Shown here: in pieces, positions 35,780 through 48,182 of the stretch
Layout: each line of letters starts with the position of its first letter
Numbering within the stretch: position 1 is the first letter of the stretch
Translations under genes and position numbers: made by a program
The notes under the pieces: generated by a model
Seen by the model: only the letters and a program-made list of their open reading frames with translations
Database searches by the model: none
Told to the model about the DNA's origin: nothing
Assembly (NCBI GenBank): GCA_019009955.1
Contig: CM032228.1
Location: 251,116,501 to 251,180,500 of the forward strand
Direction: 5' to 3'
DNA from: Riptortus pedestris
Lineage: Eukaryota; Arthropoda; Insecta; Hemiptera; Alydidae
DNA: 64,000 nt

Positions 35780-36715
35780 GAATAGTATAATAATGCTCTT
35801 AGATGAGTAGTAAAGTAATACTCTTATTATAGTATAATATTTCTCTTATGATACAGTAATACTTTTATTATAGTATAATATTATAATGTAGTAATGCTCT
35901 TAGCTATGTAGTATAGTAATACTCTGATTGAGTAACAGTATTGTACTATAGTATTATAATACTCTGATAATATAGTTATACTTGTATTATAGTATAATAG
36001 TATTATGCTATAGTAAAATAATGTTCTAATTGTAGAGTGACAGTATTTTACTATAGTATAATAATACTCTGATAGTATAGTTATACTTGTATTATAGTAT
36101 AATAGTATTATGCTATTGTATAATAATGGTCTCATATATAGTAATGCTCTTATTATAGTACAATACTCTTATACTATAGTATAATAATAATCGTATAATA
36201 TAGTTATACTTGTATTATAGTATAATAGTATTATGCTATAGTATAATAATACTCTCATATATAGTAATGATCTTATTATAGCACAATACTATTTTACTAT
36301 AGTATAATAATACTCTGATAATATAGTAATACTTGTATTATAGTATAATAGTATTATGCTATAGTATAATAATACTCTCATACATAGTAATGATCTTATT
36401 ATAGCACAATACTATTTTACTATAGTATAATAATACTCTGATAATATAGTTATACTTGTATTATAGTATAATAATATTATGCTATAGTATAATAATACTC
36501 TCATATATAGTAATGATCTTATTATAGCACAATACTATTTTACTATAGTATAATAATACTCTGATAATATAGTTATACTTGTATTATAGTATAATAATAT
36601 TATGCTATAGTATAATAATTCTCTTAGCTAAGTAGTATAGTGATGCTCAAATTATTGTATAATAGTATAATATTATAATACTCTTATAATATAGTAATAC
36701 TCTCATTGATCTTTC
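35780..36715 (+). repeat. AT-rich tandem array with a 123-bp higher-order period
   Basis: The stretch is built from variants of TATAGTATAATA and TACTCT blocks. In the right part the marker GATCTTATTATAGCACAATA recurs at 36269, 36392 and 36515, 123 bp apart, so short units have been amplified as a larger block. The left part (35780-36240) is more degenerate. A Helitron-like 3' end starts directly at its right edge. The minus-strand Tyr/Ile/Leu-rich open frame here is an artefact of the repeat. Confidence 0.9.
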
Positions 36716-37455
36716 AGGATCGATGGACATTTGAAGAAAAATTTCGAAAATTCCGTCATGAGTACAACCTCAATAGCTGATTTCCCTTAAGGGAAATCGG
36801 CTAATTAGGTCTATTCAAAATTATAAGTATGAATGCTTGTTTGTAACCGCTCTAGCGGTGGCAATTTTTGCTTGATTTTTGCAAACTCGATAAATAAGCG
36901 TTTTATGCAAAACTAAAGGTCAGTGAGAAGGATTTATAGAATTCGAAAGTCCTTTCATATTATACGTCGGATTGGAAAATTGTATAAAACTAAACTTATT
37001 GTAAATTAAATATTCTTTAAACATTGTTATGTACATTTATTCTCGATCTTGAATATTAGCCGAGATATTTATATTTTTTAGTTTTTTCAGCGTTCAGTCA
37101 AGACCCACACCTACCCTACTTTTTAGTTATTTACGTCCACTTTATGCTACTATGGCTAAATATCACAGAAACCATACTCTGTTATATAATAAACCACTTG
37201 ATTCTGAGCTTAAATACCAAATATTGTTTTCCAGATAATTTTATTATGTGACGTACATGCAAACTTGTTGTGAGATGGTCAATTAAGATTTATATTCTTT
37301 CTCAACTGTTAGAATTGGACCTGGAATAGAGCGGATTTGGAGGGGGGGGGGATTGGAAAATTAAAAATATTTCCGTTATTATGAGTCGGGTCGTAAAATG
37401 TTATGATAAATTATTGATGATCTGCAATTGTTCCTTTTCATCTTTCGTATCTTCC
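36715..37455. mobile_element. HINE-like 3' end (+) abutting a long-form copy (-) that is cut by the satellite
   Basis: 36715-36806 is a + sense 3' end with the full palindrome. From 36807 a minus-sense copy runs through GCTCTAGCGGTGGC, CGTCGGATTGG and the CTTGAATATTAGCCGAG block. It enters module two (GAATTGGACCTGGAATAGAG at about 37313). The last recognisable part, ATCTGCAATTGTTCC to GTATCTTCC, aligns with 1330-1380 of the first copy and stops where the 174-bp array begins. Confidence 0.6.
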
Positions 37456-40400
37456 AGTATTCCAGAATGATGCCATGATCCATGATCAGGGATGCTGAGC
37501 CTACATCTCGCCCCTTCCTTGGCAAAGCACGATGCATCCTTGGGCATGATTGGCGTATGACGGCAGTATGCTCTGCCTCACTCGAGTCGGAGGAGAGGGA
37601 CAACTTAGTGGCTTTGAAAGTATTCCAGAATGAGATGTATACTAGATGATGGCCTAGCTAATGGGATGCTGAGCCTACACCTCGCCCCTTCCTTGGCTAA
37701 GCACGATGCATCCTTGGGCATGATTGGCGTATGACGGCAGTATGCTCTGCCTCACTCGAGTCGGAGGAGAGGGACAACTTAGTGGCTTTGAAAGTATTCC
37801 AGAATGAGATGTATACTAGATGATGGCCTAGCTAATGGGATGCTGAGCCTACATCTCGCCCCTTCCTTGGCTAAGCACGATGCATCCTTGAGCATGATTG
37901 GCGTATGACGGCAGTATGCTCTGCCTCACTCGAGTCGGAGGAGAGGGACAACTTAGTGGCTTTGAAAGTATTCCAGAATGAGATGTATACTAGATGATGG
38001 CCTAGCTAATGGGATGCTGAGCCTACACCTCGCCCCTTCCTTGGCTAAGCACGATGCATCCTTGAGCATGATTGGCGTATGACGGCAGTATGCTCTGCCT
38101 CACTCGAGTCGGAGGAGAGGGACAACTTAGTGGCTTTGAAAGTATTCCAGAATGAGATGTATACTAGATGATGGCCTAGCTAATGGGATGCTGAGCCTAC
38201 ACCTCGCCCCTTCCTTGGCTAAGCACGATGCATCCTTGAGCATGATTGGCGTATGACGGCAGTATGCTCTGCCTCACTCGAGTCGGAGGAGAGGGACAAC
38301 TTAGTGGCTTTGAAAGTATTCCAGAATGAGATGTATACTAGATGATGGCCTAGCTAATGGGATGCTGAGCCTACACCTCGCCCCTTCCTTGGCTAAGCAC
38401 GATGCATCCTTGAGCATGATTGGCGTATGACGGCAGTATGCTCTGCCTCACTCGAGTCGGAGGAGAGGGACAACTTAGTGGCTTTGAAAGTATTCCAGAA
38501 TGAGATGTATACTAGATGATGGCCTAGCTAATGGGATGCTGAGCCTACACCTCGCCCCTTCCTTGGCTAAGCACGATGCATCCTTGAGCATGATTGGCGT
38601 ATGACGGCAGTATGCTCTGCCTCACTCGAGTCGGAGGAGAGGGACAACTTAGTGGCTTTGAAAGTATTCCAGAATGAGATGTATACTAGATGATGGCCTA
38701 GCTAATGGGATGCTGAGCCTACACCTCGCCCCTTCCTTGGCTAAGCACGATGCATCCTTGAGCATGATTGGCGTATGACGGCAGTATGCTCTGCCTCACT
38801 CGAGTCGGAGGAGAGGGACAACTTAGTGGCTTTGAAAGTATTCCAGAATGAGATGTATACTAGATGATGGCCTAGCTAATGGGATGCTGAGCCTACACCT
38901 CGCCCCTTCCTTGGCTAAGCACGATGCATCCTTGAGCATGATTGGCGTATGACGGCAGTATGCTCTGCCTCACTCGAGTCGGAGGAGAGGGACAACTTAG
39001 TGGCTTTGAAAGTATTCCAGAATGAGATGTATACTAGATGATGGCCTAGCTAATGGGATGCTGAGCCTACACCTCGCCCCTTCCTTGGCTAAGCACGATG
39101 CATCCTTGAGCATGATTGGCGTATGACGGCAGTATGCTCTGCCTCACTCGAGTCGGAGGAGAGGACAACTTAGTGGCTTTGAAAGTATTCCAGAATGAGA
39201 TGTATACTAGATGATGGCCTAGCTAATGGGATGCTGAGCCTACACCTCGCCCCTTCCTTGGCTAAGCACGATGCATCCTTGAGCATGATTGGCGTATGAC
39301 GGCAGTATGCTCTGCCTCACTCGAGTCGGAGGAGAGGGACAACTTAGTGGCTTTGAAAGTATTCCAGAATGAGATGTATACTAGATGATGGCCTAGCTAA
39401 TGGGATGCTGAGCCTACACCTCGCCCCTTCCTTGGCTAAGCACGATGCATCCTTGAGCATGATTGGCGTATGACGGCAGTATGCTCTGCCTCACTCGAGT
39501 CGGAGGAGAGGGACAACTTAGTGGCTTTGAAAGTATTCCAGAATGAGATGTATACTTGATGATGGCCTAGCTAATGGGATGCTGAGCCTACATCTCGCCC
39601 CTTCCTTGGCTAAGCACGATGCATCCTTGAGCATGATTGGCGTATGACGGCAGTATGCTCTGCCTCACTCGAGTCGGAGGAGAGGGACAACTTAGTGGCT
39701 TTGAAAGTATTCCAGAATGAGATGTATACTAGATGATGGCCTAGCTAATGGGATGCTGAGCCTACACCTCGCCCCTTCCTTGGCTAAGCACGATGCATCC
39801 TTGAGCATGATTGGCGGATCACGGCAGTATGCTCTGCCTCACTCGAGTCGGAGGAGAGGGGACAACCTTAGTGGCTTTGAAAGTATTCCAGAATGAGATG
39901 TATACTAGATGATGGCCTAGCTAATGGGATGCGAGCCTACACCTCGCCCCTTCCTTGGCTAAGCACGATGCATCCTTGAGCATGGATTGGCGTATGACGG
40001 CAGTAATGCTCTGCCTCACTCGAGTCGGAGGAGAGGGACAACTTAGTGGCTTTGAAAGTATTCCAGAATGAGATGTATACTAGATGATGGCCTAGCTAAT
40101 GGGATGCTGAGCCTACACCTCGCCCCTTCCTTGGCTAAGCACGATGCATCCTTGAGCATGATTGGCGTATGACGGCAGTATGCTCTGCCTCACTCGAGTC
40201 GGAGGAGAGGGACAACTTAGTGGCTTTGAACGTATTCCAGAATGAGATGTCTCGTCTCTGTTGGCCTAGCTGACGGGATGCTGATCTTACACCTCGCCCC
40301 TTCCTTGGCTAAGCACGATGCATCCTTGAGCATGATTGGCGTATGACGGCAGTATGCTCTGCCTCACTCGAGTCGGAGGAGAGGGACAACTTAGTGGCTT

Positions 40401-41610
40401 TGAAAGTATTCCAGAATGAGATGTATACTAGATGATGGCCTAGCTAATGGGATGCTGAGCCTACACCTCGCCCCTTCCTTGGCTAAGCACGATGCATCCT
40501 TGAGCATGATTGGCGTATGACGGCAGTATGCTCTGCCTCACTCGAGTCGGAGGAGAGGGACAACTTAGTGGCTTTGAAAGTATTCCAGAATGAGATGTAT
40601 ACTAGATGATGGCCTAGCTAATTGGAAGCTGAACCAACACCTCGCACAAAACTATGCTAAGAACGAAGCATAATTGAGCATGATTGGCGTATGACGGCAG
40701 TATGCTCTGCCTCACTCGAGTCGGAGGAGAGGGACAACTTAGTGGCTTTGAAAGTATTCCAGAATGAGATGTATACTAGATGATGGCCTAGCTAATGGGA
40801 TGCTGAGCCTACACCTCGCCCCTTCCTTGGCTAAGCACGATGCATCCTTGAGCATGATTGGCGTATGACGGCAGTATGCTCTGCCTCACTCGAGTCGGAG
40901 GAGAGGGACAACTTAGTGGCTTTGAAAGTATTCCAGAATGAGATGTATACTAGATGATGGCCTAGCTAATGGGATGCTGAGCCTACACCTCGCCCCTTCC
41001 TTGGCTAAGCACGATGCATCCTTGAGCATGATTGGCGTATGACGGCAGTATGCTCTGCCTCACTCGAGTCGGAGGAGAGGGACAACTTAGTGGCTTTGAA
41101 AGTATTCCAGAATGAGATGTATACTAGATGATGGCCTAGCTAATGGGATGCTGAGCCTACACCTCGCCCCTTCCTTGGCTAAGCACGATGCATCCTTGAG
41201 CATGATTGGCGTATGACGGCAGTATGCTCTGCCTCACTCGAGTCGGAGGAGAGGGACAACTTAGTGGCTTTGAAAGTATTCCAGAATGAGATGTATACTA
41301 GATGATGGCCTAGCTAATGGGATGCTGAGCCTACACCTCGCCCCTTCCTTGGCTAAGCACGATGCATCCTTGAGCATGATTGGCGTATGACGGCAGTATG
41401 CTCTGCCTCACTCGAGTCGGAGGAGAGGGACAACTTAGTGGCTTTGAAAGTATTCCAGAATGAGATGTATACTAGATGATGGCCTAGCTAATGGGATGCT
41501 GAGCCTACACCTCGCCCCTTCCTTGGCTAAGCACGATGCATCCTTGAGCATGATTGGCGTATGACGGCAGTATGCTCTGCCTCACTCGAGTCGGAGGAGA
41601 GGGACAACTT
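37456..41610 (+). repeat. 174-bp satellite array, about 24 tandem units
   Basis: Successive GATGCTGAGCC anchors fall at 37491, 37665, 37839, 38013, 38187 and 38361, exactly 174 apart; the last is at 41495. Most units differ by only one or two bases. Each carries GGCAGTATGCTCTGCC and an inverted pair GAGCAT/ATGCTC about 20 nt apart, and an XhoI-like CTCGAG. Unit one is divergent at its left end (37456-37490). Divergent segments occur at 40245-40280 and 40620-40675. A cluster of single-base indels lies at 39810-40005. No coding potential is evident; the minus-strand open frame across unit one is incidental. Confidence 0.95.
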
Positions 41611-41823
41611 TCACATTCAAACCGCTTCGTCCTCCTTTGGTCTCTGCTCCTCTTCAATCAGTGCTTATAATCCCTTTTTGGCATTACCAGAACAAAGCTT
41701 TGTCGCCTTTCATGGTTCAAACATCCAAAATAAATATTGAACCCCATCAAGTACCAAAACTCATTTCCTATGTGACCCTTTATGCTTCTTATTGCCCTTT
41801 AGCTATTGTTAATGATTTTTTTT

Positions 41824-41921
41824 TAGCAAATTTCCCTTTAGAAAAATCAGCTATTGAGTTTGTACTCTTTTCAAATGTCCATCGGTCATACCCAGAAGAT
41901 AAAAAAAAATGAGTTCCGTTC

Positions 41922-41977
<56 letters not shown>

Positions 41978-42722
41978 AAGAATTTACATTTGTCTGCTAA
42001 TGGTTTAGCGGTCGCAATATTTTGCTTGATCGTTAGCAAACTCGATATAAAGCGTCATTTGTAAAACTAAAGATCAGATTCGTTGACGGCTGAAATCGTA
42101 TCAGAGGAAGGAGGCTTAGAGGGGGGCGTTCAAAAATTTGAAATATCTCCGTCATTAAACGTTGGTTCAAAGAATTGTGTAGATCCAATCTTATTACTAC
42201 TTTATGATATATAAATGTTATTATATGTGCTATCTCACTACCATGACTATTAATGGAGATATATGCATTTTTTTCAGCCTTCAATCAACCCCCCCTACTC
42301 ATGTCATAATAACAATAATCTCTTATCATAAGATTCGCTTTACGGACTCGAAAATGTATATGTTATCCATGCCATAATCAATATTTAGCCTCTTCGTTCA
42401 ACTCTAATGGCCATATTTGTTATTGGCCGAAATGTGACCAGGAAACCTCACCCCAAACCAGGGAGTTTGGGGTGGGGGGTTCTATAAATCTGATATTATG
42501 AGTCGGATCAGAAAATATAACGAAACAAAATCTTGTTATGCTATTGATGTTCTAAAATTGTTGTCCTATACAATTAGCTCTAATATTAAGGGAGTCATTC
42601 ATACTTTTTGTTTCCAGTTTTCAGTAAGCTCTCACTCTTTATTTAGAAATAGAAAAGATTGTAGGAGTAGAGATAAATATTGTCATGCCAGCATTTGGGA
42701 AATCTGTTTGGTGGACTTTTGG
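41824..42722 (-). mobile_element. HINE-like element, long two-module form with (TA)n
   Basis: It starts TTAGCAAATTTCCCTTTAG and has (TA)n at 41929-41973 and TTTAGCGGTCGCAATATTTT. Module one continues to about 42360. Module two runs from about 42416 (GGCCGAAATGTGACCAGG) to TGGGAAATCTGTTTGGTGGA. Confidence 0.62.
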
Positions 42723-43159
42723 AAAATTATTTGGCTTTTGTAATATTAAAATAATGTTTGGCAGGAAATTCTAATTTCGTTATTTTGCTTTAACAACAGC
42801 TTATTTTTGTGTTACAATATTCTTCCTTTGAGTTATACCCTCAGAATGATGGCTGTAAAGTCGCATTTTGAAAAATGGCAGATATAGAAAGGGTTTATAA
42901 AGAATTCGAGAAGGCTGTTGTGTATTGTGGGTTGCCAGGGGGATTGGATGACGTCAGCCTCCCCACTCTATTCTCTGCTTCTATCTCTCTCTCTCCTCTA
43001 CTATTGTCGGATAACACTAATGGAAGGATTTGTTAAAATAGCCCCAGTAACTGAAGGGCATAGCTAATATATCAATATTTGACGTATTTATAATGTCCTG
43101 ATATCAGCTCATTCACCTAGAAAATATAAGTCACTCCAACATATTTCTTCCAAAATAAA

Positions 43160-43390
43160 TGGGGTGCTCTGGTTTGCCATGCGAGTTAAAGCGTTGGTCT
43201 TAATCTTACTTTAAAAACCTAGAGTGGCGAGTTCCATTCCCGCCTGGGTAAATAGGAGAATATTTAGTGACGGACTCATTAAATAAAATCCTTAGTCCCA
43301 CCCTAGCTAGAAAAGGGCGGTAACCTGTAGATAATCCGTCCCAAATAGCCATAGCAGCAAAAAATGAACGTAAATAAATAAATATAATAT
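43160..43390 (+). mobile_element. tRNA-derived SINE, near full length
   Basis: Same order as the 33826 copy: GAGTTAAAGCGTTGGTCTTA, GAGTTCCATTCCCGCCTGGG, CTTAGTCCCACCCTAGCTAG, GGTAACCTGTAGATAATCCG and a TAAATAAATAAATATAAT tail. Confidence 0.8.
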
Positions 43391-43876
43391 AAAAATAAAA
43401 CTGACAATGAAATAGTGGCCAAGGAAATATAAACATATAGAGAACCAAAGGGATACTAATTTTGCAAATAAAAAATATAGAGAAACCAAAATGTACTGTA
43501 CATTAGATTATAATCAATCACACAGTATCCAGGAAGATTACATCGATATATAAAGATATTGGAAAAATCACTTGGAAATATCCAAACAGAGTGAAAAATA
43601 GCTTTAGCCATATGAAGAATAAATTGAAGTCAGCAGATACTAAATATAGTGTATACAACCAAAATGCAATAAACGTATTATAGGTGAATCATAATTACTC
43701 AAAACAAGAATCAGGCAACACGTGATAAACGTTGATAAGGACGATAAAACGTCCCCAGGAGACCACGCGATTAAATACACCCATTACTTTGAGTTGGGAA
43801 ACGTAAATATAATAATAAAAGAAAGGAATATAAGCAAGAGGAGGATAAAAGAGAATATGCACATAATAAAAAAAAG

Positions 43877-44241
43877 TCCGTCACGCAGGGGCTGCGTAAA
43901 CTAAGCAGATTTCCCACGTGAAGTTTTAATCTCATCCGTTATCCACTCCGATTTCATAAAAATGCAAATATCTCGGTTAATATTCAAGATAGAGAATAAA
44001 TGTATATAACAATACTTATAGTAAATTTAATTTACAATAAGATTGATTCTATACACTTTTTCGATCCGACGTATAGTAACGGAAATATTTCGAATTTTAG
44101 AAAATCCTCCCCTCTAAACTCCCCCTCCCACTGGTCCGATTTCAGCCATTAACGAACTTGATCTTTCTTTTTACATAAAACGACTAAATATCGAGTTTGG
44201 TAACGATCAAACAAAAATTGCGACCGCTAGAGCGGTAACAG

Positions 44242-44295
<54 letters not shown>

Positions 44296-44422
44296 CAGTT
44301 ATGAACGGACCTCATTTTCGACATCTACTAAGTAGAATCGATGGACATTTGAAGAAAAATTTCGAAAATTCCGTCATGAGTACAACCTCAATAGCTGATT
44401 TCCCTTAGGGGAAATCTGCTAA
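43877..44422 (+). mobile_element. HINE-like Helitron-type element, full length
   Basis: It begins TCCGTCACGCAGGGGCTGCG and ends in the hairpin and CTAA at 44419-44422. It uses the CACGTGAAGTTTT 5' module and has (TA)n at 44247-44294. It is shorter (546 bp) because the middle of the 5' region is missing. It appears to be a young copy. Confidence 0.77.
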
Positions 44423-44943
44423 AAATGAAATAAAGTGATTAAACATGTGAATTATAAATATTTAAATTTATTGGAAACTTTAAAGTGATAGTTGATCAAT
44501 TATAAAATTCTCATTTACTACTAATCTTTATTAGGGATAATCGATATTTTTATTTTGGACGTATCGATGTAAATCAGCTGACTTGACCCTCCGTTCTCTG
44601 GCTGACGCGGCCAGTGGAAGGTTCTATAGAACTATATAGCCATTAGTTTAGTTATCTTTTTGTATTATATTTTCTCCTGATGAGGCATCATATGGACACG
44701 AAACTAGTAGAGAAATAAAAATGATTTTAATAATCAGGCTTTCATTTTTTTGTTGTGTCCTAAGATTAGCTAAGTAGACTTTCATATCTCTTATCCGGGA
44801 GGACAATAACGCCCTTTTAGTAAATTAGGAAACAAGTGATAATAATTGACAGGGCTAATATCTATCACTGGGGCGCTTATTCAAACATTTGGGGAAAAGT
44901 AGTACCTTCTACTTCATTAATTTCAATTCTTTTTTTTTCTTCC

Positions 44944-45340
44944 ATTCACGAGACAGCTCCAAGTATTACAAACAGAAGTGAATGAGTTAATAACCATCCA
45001 TTGGATACCAGGACATTCTGACATTGAGGGAAATGTTTTGGCTGACAAACATGTAAAATTGGCGAAGGGACTTGTCGTTTTACACACTGATCACATTACA
45101 GCACACGATGTCATTACACTTATTAAAAAAGAGGTCAATATGAAATGCGATGTGGAATGAATGGATTCAGGCACGCACAATACATCGTGAATTAAAATTG
45201 ACGAAACATGGGACCAAAATAAATCACAGCTCCTGCCGATTTGCAAAATGTCTATTTACGTCGTTGCTCTACGTGATGAGTTATGATTCTTTGCTAATGT
45301 TCAGCAGGTCGCCTGATGATGGAGCTGATGAATGATAAAC
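44944..45340 (+). pseudogene. LINE ORF2 RNase H-domain fragment with frameshift
   Basis: Frame one reads LQVLQTEVNELITIHWIPG followed by HSDIEGNVLADKHVKLAKG. This is the C-terminal part of a retrotransposon RNase H domain (WIPGHS.I.GN..AD..AK). It closes at 45160 in a stop. The reading continues one frame over as WNEWIQARTIHRELKLTKHG and so on to about 45335, where LINE proteins have a W...W region. One frameshift near 45150 therefore breaks the gene. The reverse transcriptase itself is not present beside it. Confidence 0.72.
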
Positions 45341-45597
45341 ACGTCAATCGGAATGGTATCTAAGAAGCAGAGGTCCAGATTAAATATCATAAACATTCAC
45401 AAATGAAAGTATTTGGCACAGCAGCTCTACTCTGAAATGTTAAAGACATTTCTTATTAAATTGATCATTCGACGAATTAATGTTGAATAATAATTCGTTG
45501 TTATTTAACCATTAAATACTTTATTCATTCTGGAACTTTTATATTATTTACGTTTTACATGATAAAATAATACGAACTCATCTCAATTTCCCTTAAC

Positions 45598-45810
45598 GAT
45601 TTCGAAAATTCAAAATATCTCCGTTATTATGAGTCGGATCGAACAATTGTATAGACTGAATCTTATTGCAAATTAAATTTACTATTAATATTGCTTTATA
45701 GTTATATTCTCTATCTTTAATATTAACCGGAATATTTGTTTGTTTTTTTTAGTTTTACGACTTCAGTTAACCCCTACTCCTACCCTTGTCACACAAACAA
45801 TACTCTATTA
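45598..45810 (-). mobile_element. HINE-like body split by a DUF4817-type insertion
   Basis: From GATTTCGAAAATTCAAAATA to CACACAAACAATACTCTATTATA, where the transposon starts. The 5' end of a HINE (AAATCTGCTTAGTTTCCGCTG) reappears at 46391-46415, on the other side of the insertion. Confidence 0.6.
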
Positions 45811-46310
45811 TACAGGGTGTTTCAAAAAGAACATACGTATTTCAAAGTATTATTTTTCCAAACTATCGATCGCTGCTCCTCGGCTCGGCTTTTGGAGAAA
45901 CGAATATAATCCAGTTTATTGACGAGTTGATTTTGAAGGACTATTTGGAAAGCAGTCTGAATTTAACATTTTCTTCATGAACATAAGGGCGGCCAGGACT
46001 ATCTCCTTTACGTACTCATACTGTATCTGCAAACTGTCGAATATCATCTGCCAAAGTTCCACTCATCGGAGGATCAATTTGGTACATCAACCTGACACGT
46101 CTTTGCACTGTATCACGGAATTGCATTTCGAGAACACAAAACGATTTCTGCTTCGGAGTAGCTATTTTAAACAGATGACGGTTACCCAGAAAAACAGAAG
46201 AAAATTGAATCTATAACATAACCTAGGCAATGTATTCGTTTCTCCAATAGCCGAGCCAAGGCGCAGCCATCGATAGTTTGGACAAAACAATACTTTGTAA
46301 TACGTACATT
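45811..46310 (-). mobile_element. DUF4817-type (mariner-like) element with long inverted repeats
   Basis: About 80 bp at the left (45823-45910) and right (46225-46308) are inverted copies, sharing TACGTATT, CAAAGTATT, CCAAACTATCGAT and GGAGAAACGAAT in the same order. The left end carries TACAGGGTGTTTCAAAAAG, typical of arthropod elements of this type; the right end lacks it. The minus strand between gives ATPKQKSFCVLEM, VQRRVRLMYQIDPPMSGTL and GDSPGRPYVHEEN, which match the N-terminal helix-turn-helix (DUF4817) domain of arthropod transposases. A stop interrupts before the GRP motif. The catalytic part is deleted. It sits at a TA inside a Helitron-like copy (45598-45810 continuing near 46385). 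Confidence 0.75.
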
Positions 46311-46410
46311 ACAATATGTCAGTATATTACAATTTATTTGTATATTAATATGTGGCAATATATCACACGTGTGCTATACTTGCAAGTGTAAAATCTGCTT
46401 AGTTTCCGCT

Positions 46411-46605
46411 GCGTGGTGGACATAGTATCTCTAACATGTAGAAATATGCACGGATACTATTGTAAAGGATCCCTTTATTCAGTCAGACATTTTTGTTAAA
46501 ACCATCATGCGTGGTGGACATAGTATCTCTAACATGTAGAAATATGCACGGATACTATTGTAAAGGATCCCTTTATTCAGTCAGACATTTTTGTTAAACC
46601 ATCAT
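46411..46605 (+). repeat. Recent 98-bp tandem duplication
   Basis: The segment from GCGTGGTGGACATAGTATCT is repeated starting at 46509, exactly 98 bp on. The two copies differ by only one A in a run near the ends. It overlaps the 5'-end remnant of a Helitron-like copy at its left edge. The near-identity points to a very young duplication or an assembly artefact. Confidence 0.95.
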
Positions 46606-47026
46606 CAATCCATTCTCATTTTCTCAGTTGTATGACAACGGTAAATTCAATTATTGTGTTAAGAAAAGACATCAATTTTTCAGTTGCTTTATACATTTTT
46701 TTTGTTTGTTTACTTTCGTGTTCTATCTAATAAAGACTTTTCTAATAGGAAAACAACCCCATTGTATTTTCCTGAAAAACAAAATTACTTTTTACCGCTC
46801 TACTCTTCCACCGATTCAGGATACTTTATTTTTAAATTAGCCATCACATCCTGACTCCTTGTATATCCTTTATTCAAAACCTATTATCTACCTGTCTTAT
46901 ATGATTCCAAAGAATTATTTGAATATTTCTGAATGATAGGTGTTACTACCATATCGATCATTCTGTGTATGGTTAATGATGAGTTTCCATTGCTAATAAT
47001 AAATATATTTTCTATTTTTATTTTAA

Positions 47027-47095
47027 GAGTTCCTGTAGATGACCCGTCCCATTAGCTTTCGTCGCAAAAAATGGACGTTAATAAATAATAACAAA
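47027..47095 (+). mobile_element. SINE 3' fragment
   Basis: AGAGTTCCTGTAGATGACCC followed by GTCCCATTAGCTTTCGTCGC and the AATGGACGTTAATAAATAAT tail. Confidence 0.68.
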
Positions 47096-47099
47096 TACA

Positions 47100-48142
47100 T
47101 CAGTTTTATGTGATTTGCCGATACAATTTCTTCTCTGCCCTCATTCTTGGGTTTCATTGTGCTTGGAATGATGCTCGAAAGAATAAGTATGAAAAAAACC
47201 AATTGGACCATCAAATAAACTGAATGTAATTCAAAACTAAAAACACCCCCCCCCCTCCTAAATGTCCGCTGAGCAATAGTGAAAAAATCCCTAAGAATTA
47301 GAGTTTTGTCTTCTAAAAAAAGAAAAAAAATATATTCATTTATCTAACTTGTAATGTAGGTAGATGAAAGAAATGGCTACACTTCATCTACCTATATTTA
47401 AAGTCAATTCCACCTGCCAGAATATCCAACATCTGTCATAAAGAAGAAAAAGTACAAAACCATTTGAATCGATACACTAAATTATTTTTATTCAATAAAA
47501 AGTTATTTGTTACATGAATGAATAATGAATGAAAATATATTTATTATTCAGAATGAAATAAAAGTTTGGTTCATTATTAATTATTCATAATTCTGAACGA
47601 GTTTTTCCACACACTGCTCATGAAGCCAAGGACTGGCAAACTGCTTCGGTAGGTAGTTTATGTGGTCCGCTTGATTCGCTGCTGCATTTTGGCGGCAGTT
47701 TGAATATTATTCAAGTTATTTGTATTTTTTTTTTCTTTTTTTCAGTAAACCCTTCTTTCGTCTTATTTTCACTTTACCTGAATCACTTAACACCAAACTT
47801 TCTGACTCAAATACTTGTAAATACGACAGTTACACCGAACAGGTATTCACCCAACTGATTTATGAATGTAGTCAAGACATACAGAGGCAGTTAAAGACTT
47901 ATATTCTCACATGGCCTATCAGTCCCGATATTTTATTTTTAAAACACTTAAATTAATGAAAAACAATAGCCAATGATATACTTAAGCTTAGAGAGGAAAC
48001 GATAATTTAATATTAAAATTATGTAATTTGTTTGTATTATGTATTTTAATTGTACTCCTTTATTGTTAATATTTAATGATTTTTTTGTTGTTCAAAAGTT
48101 TCATTTTCTATTTACATCTTTTAATATGTATGTATGTGTATG

Positions 48143-48182
<40 letters not shown>

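Noticed and set aside
35881..36135. 84-codon Tyr/Ile/Leu-rich minus-strand frame
   Set aside because: Artefact of the AT-rich tandem array.
37379..37603. 74-codon minus-strand frame over the first satellite unit
   Set aside because: The unit is 174 bp, a multiple of 3, so a coding repeat would stay open through the array; the frame does not continue in the next units, so it is incidental.
37456..41610. CRISPR-like array
   Set aside because: Units are contiguous 174-bp repeats with no short-repeat/unique-spacer pattern, in eukaryotic DNA.
44680..44720. Hammerhead-ribozyme-like core, CCTGATGAGGCATC...CACGAAACTAGTA
   Set aside because: CUGAUGA and GAAAC are at a plausible spacing, but the segment between does not pair as stem II. 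The T-rich sequence upstream cannot form stem I.
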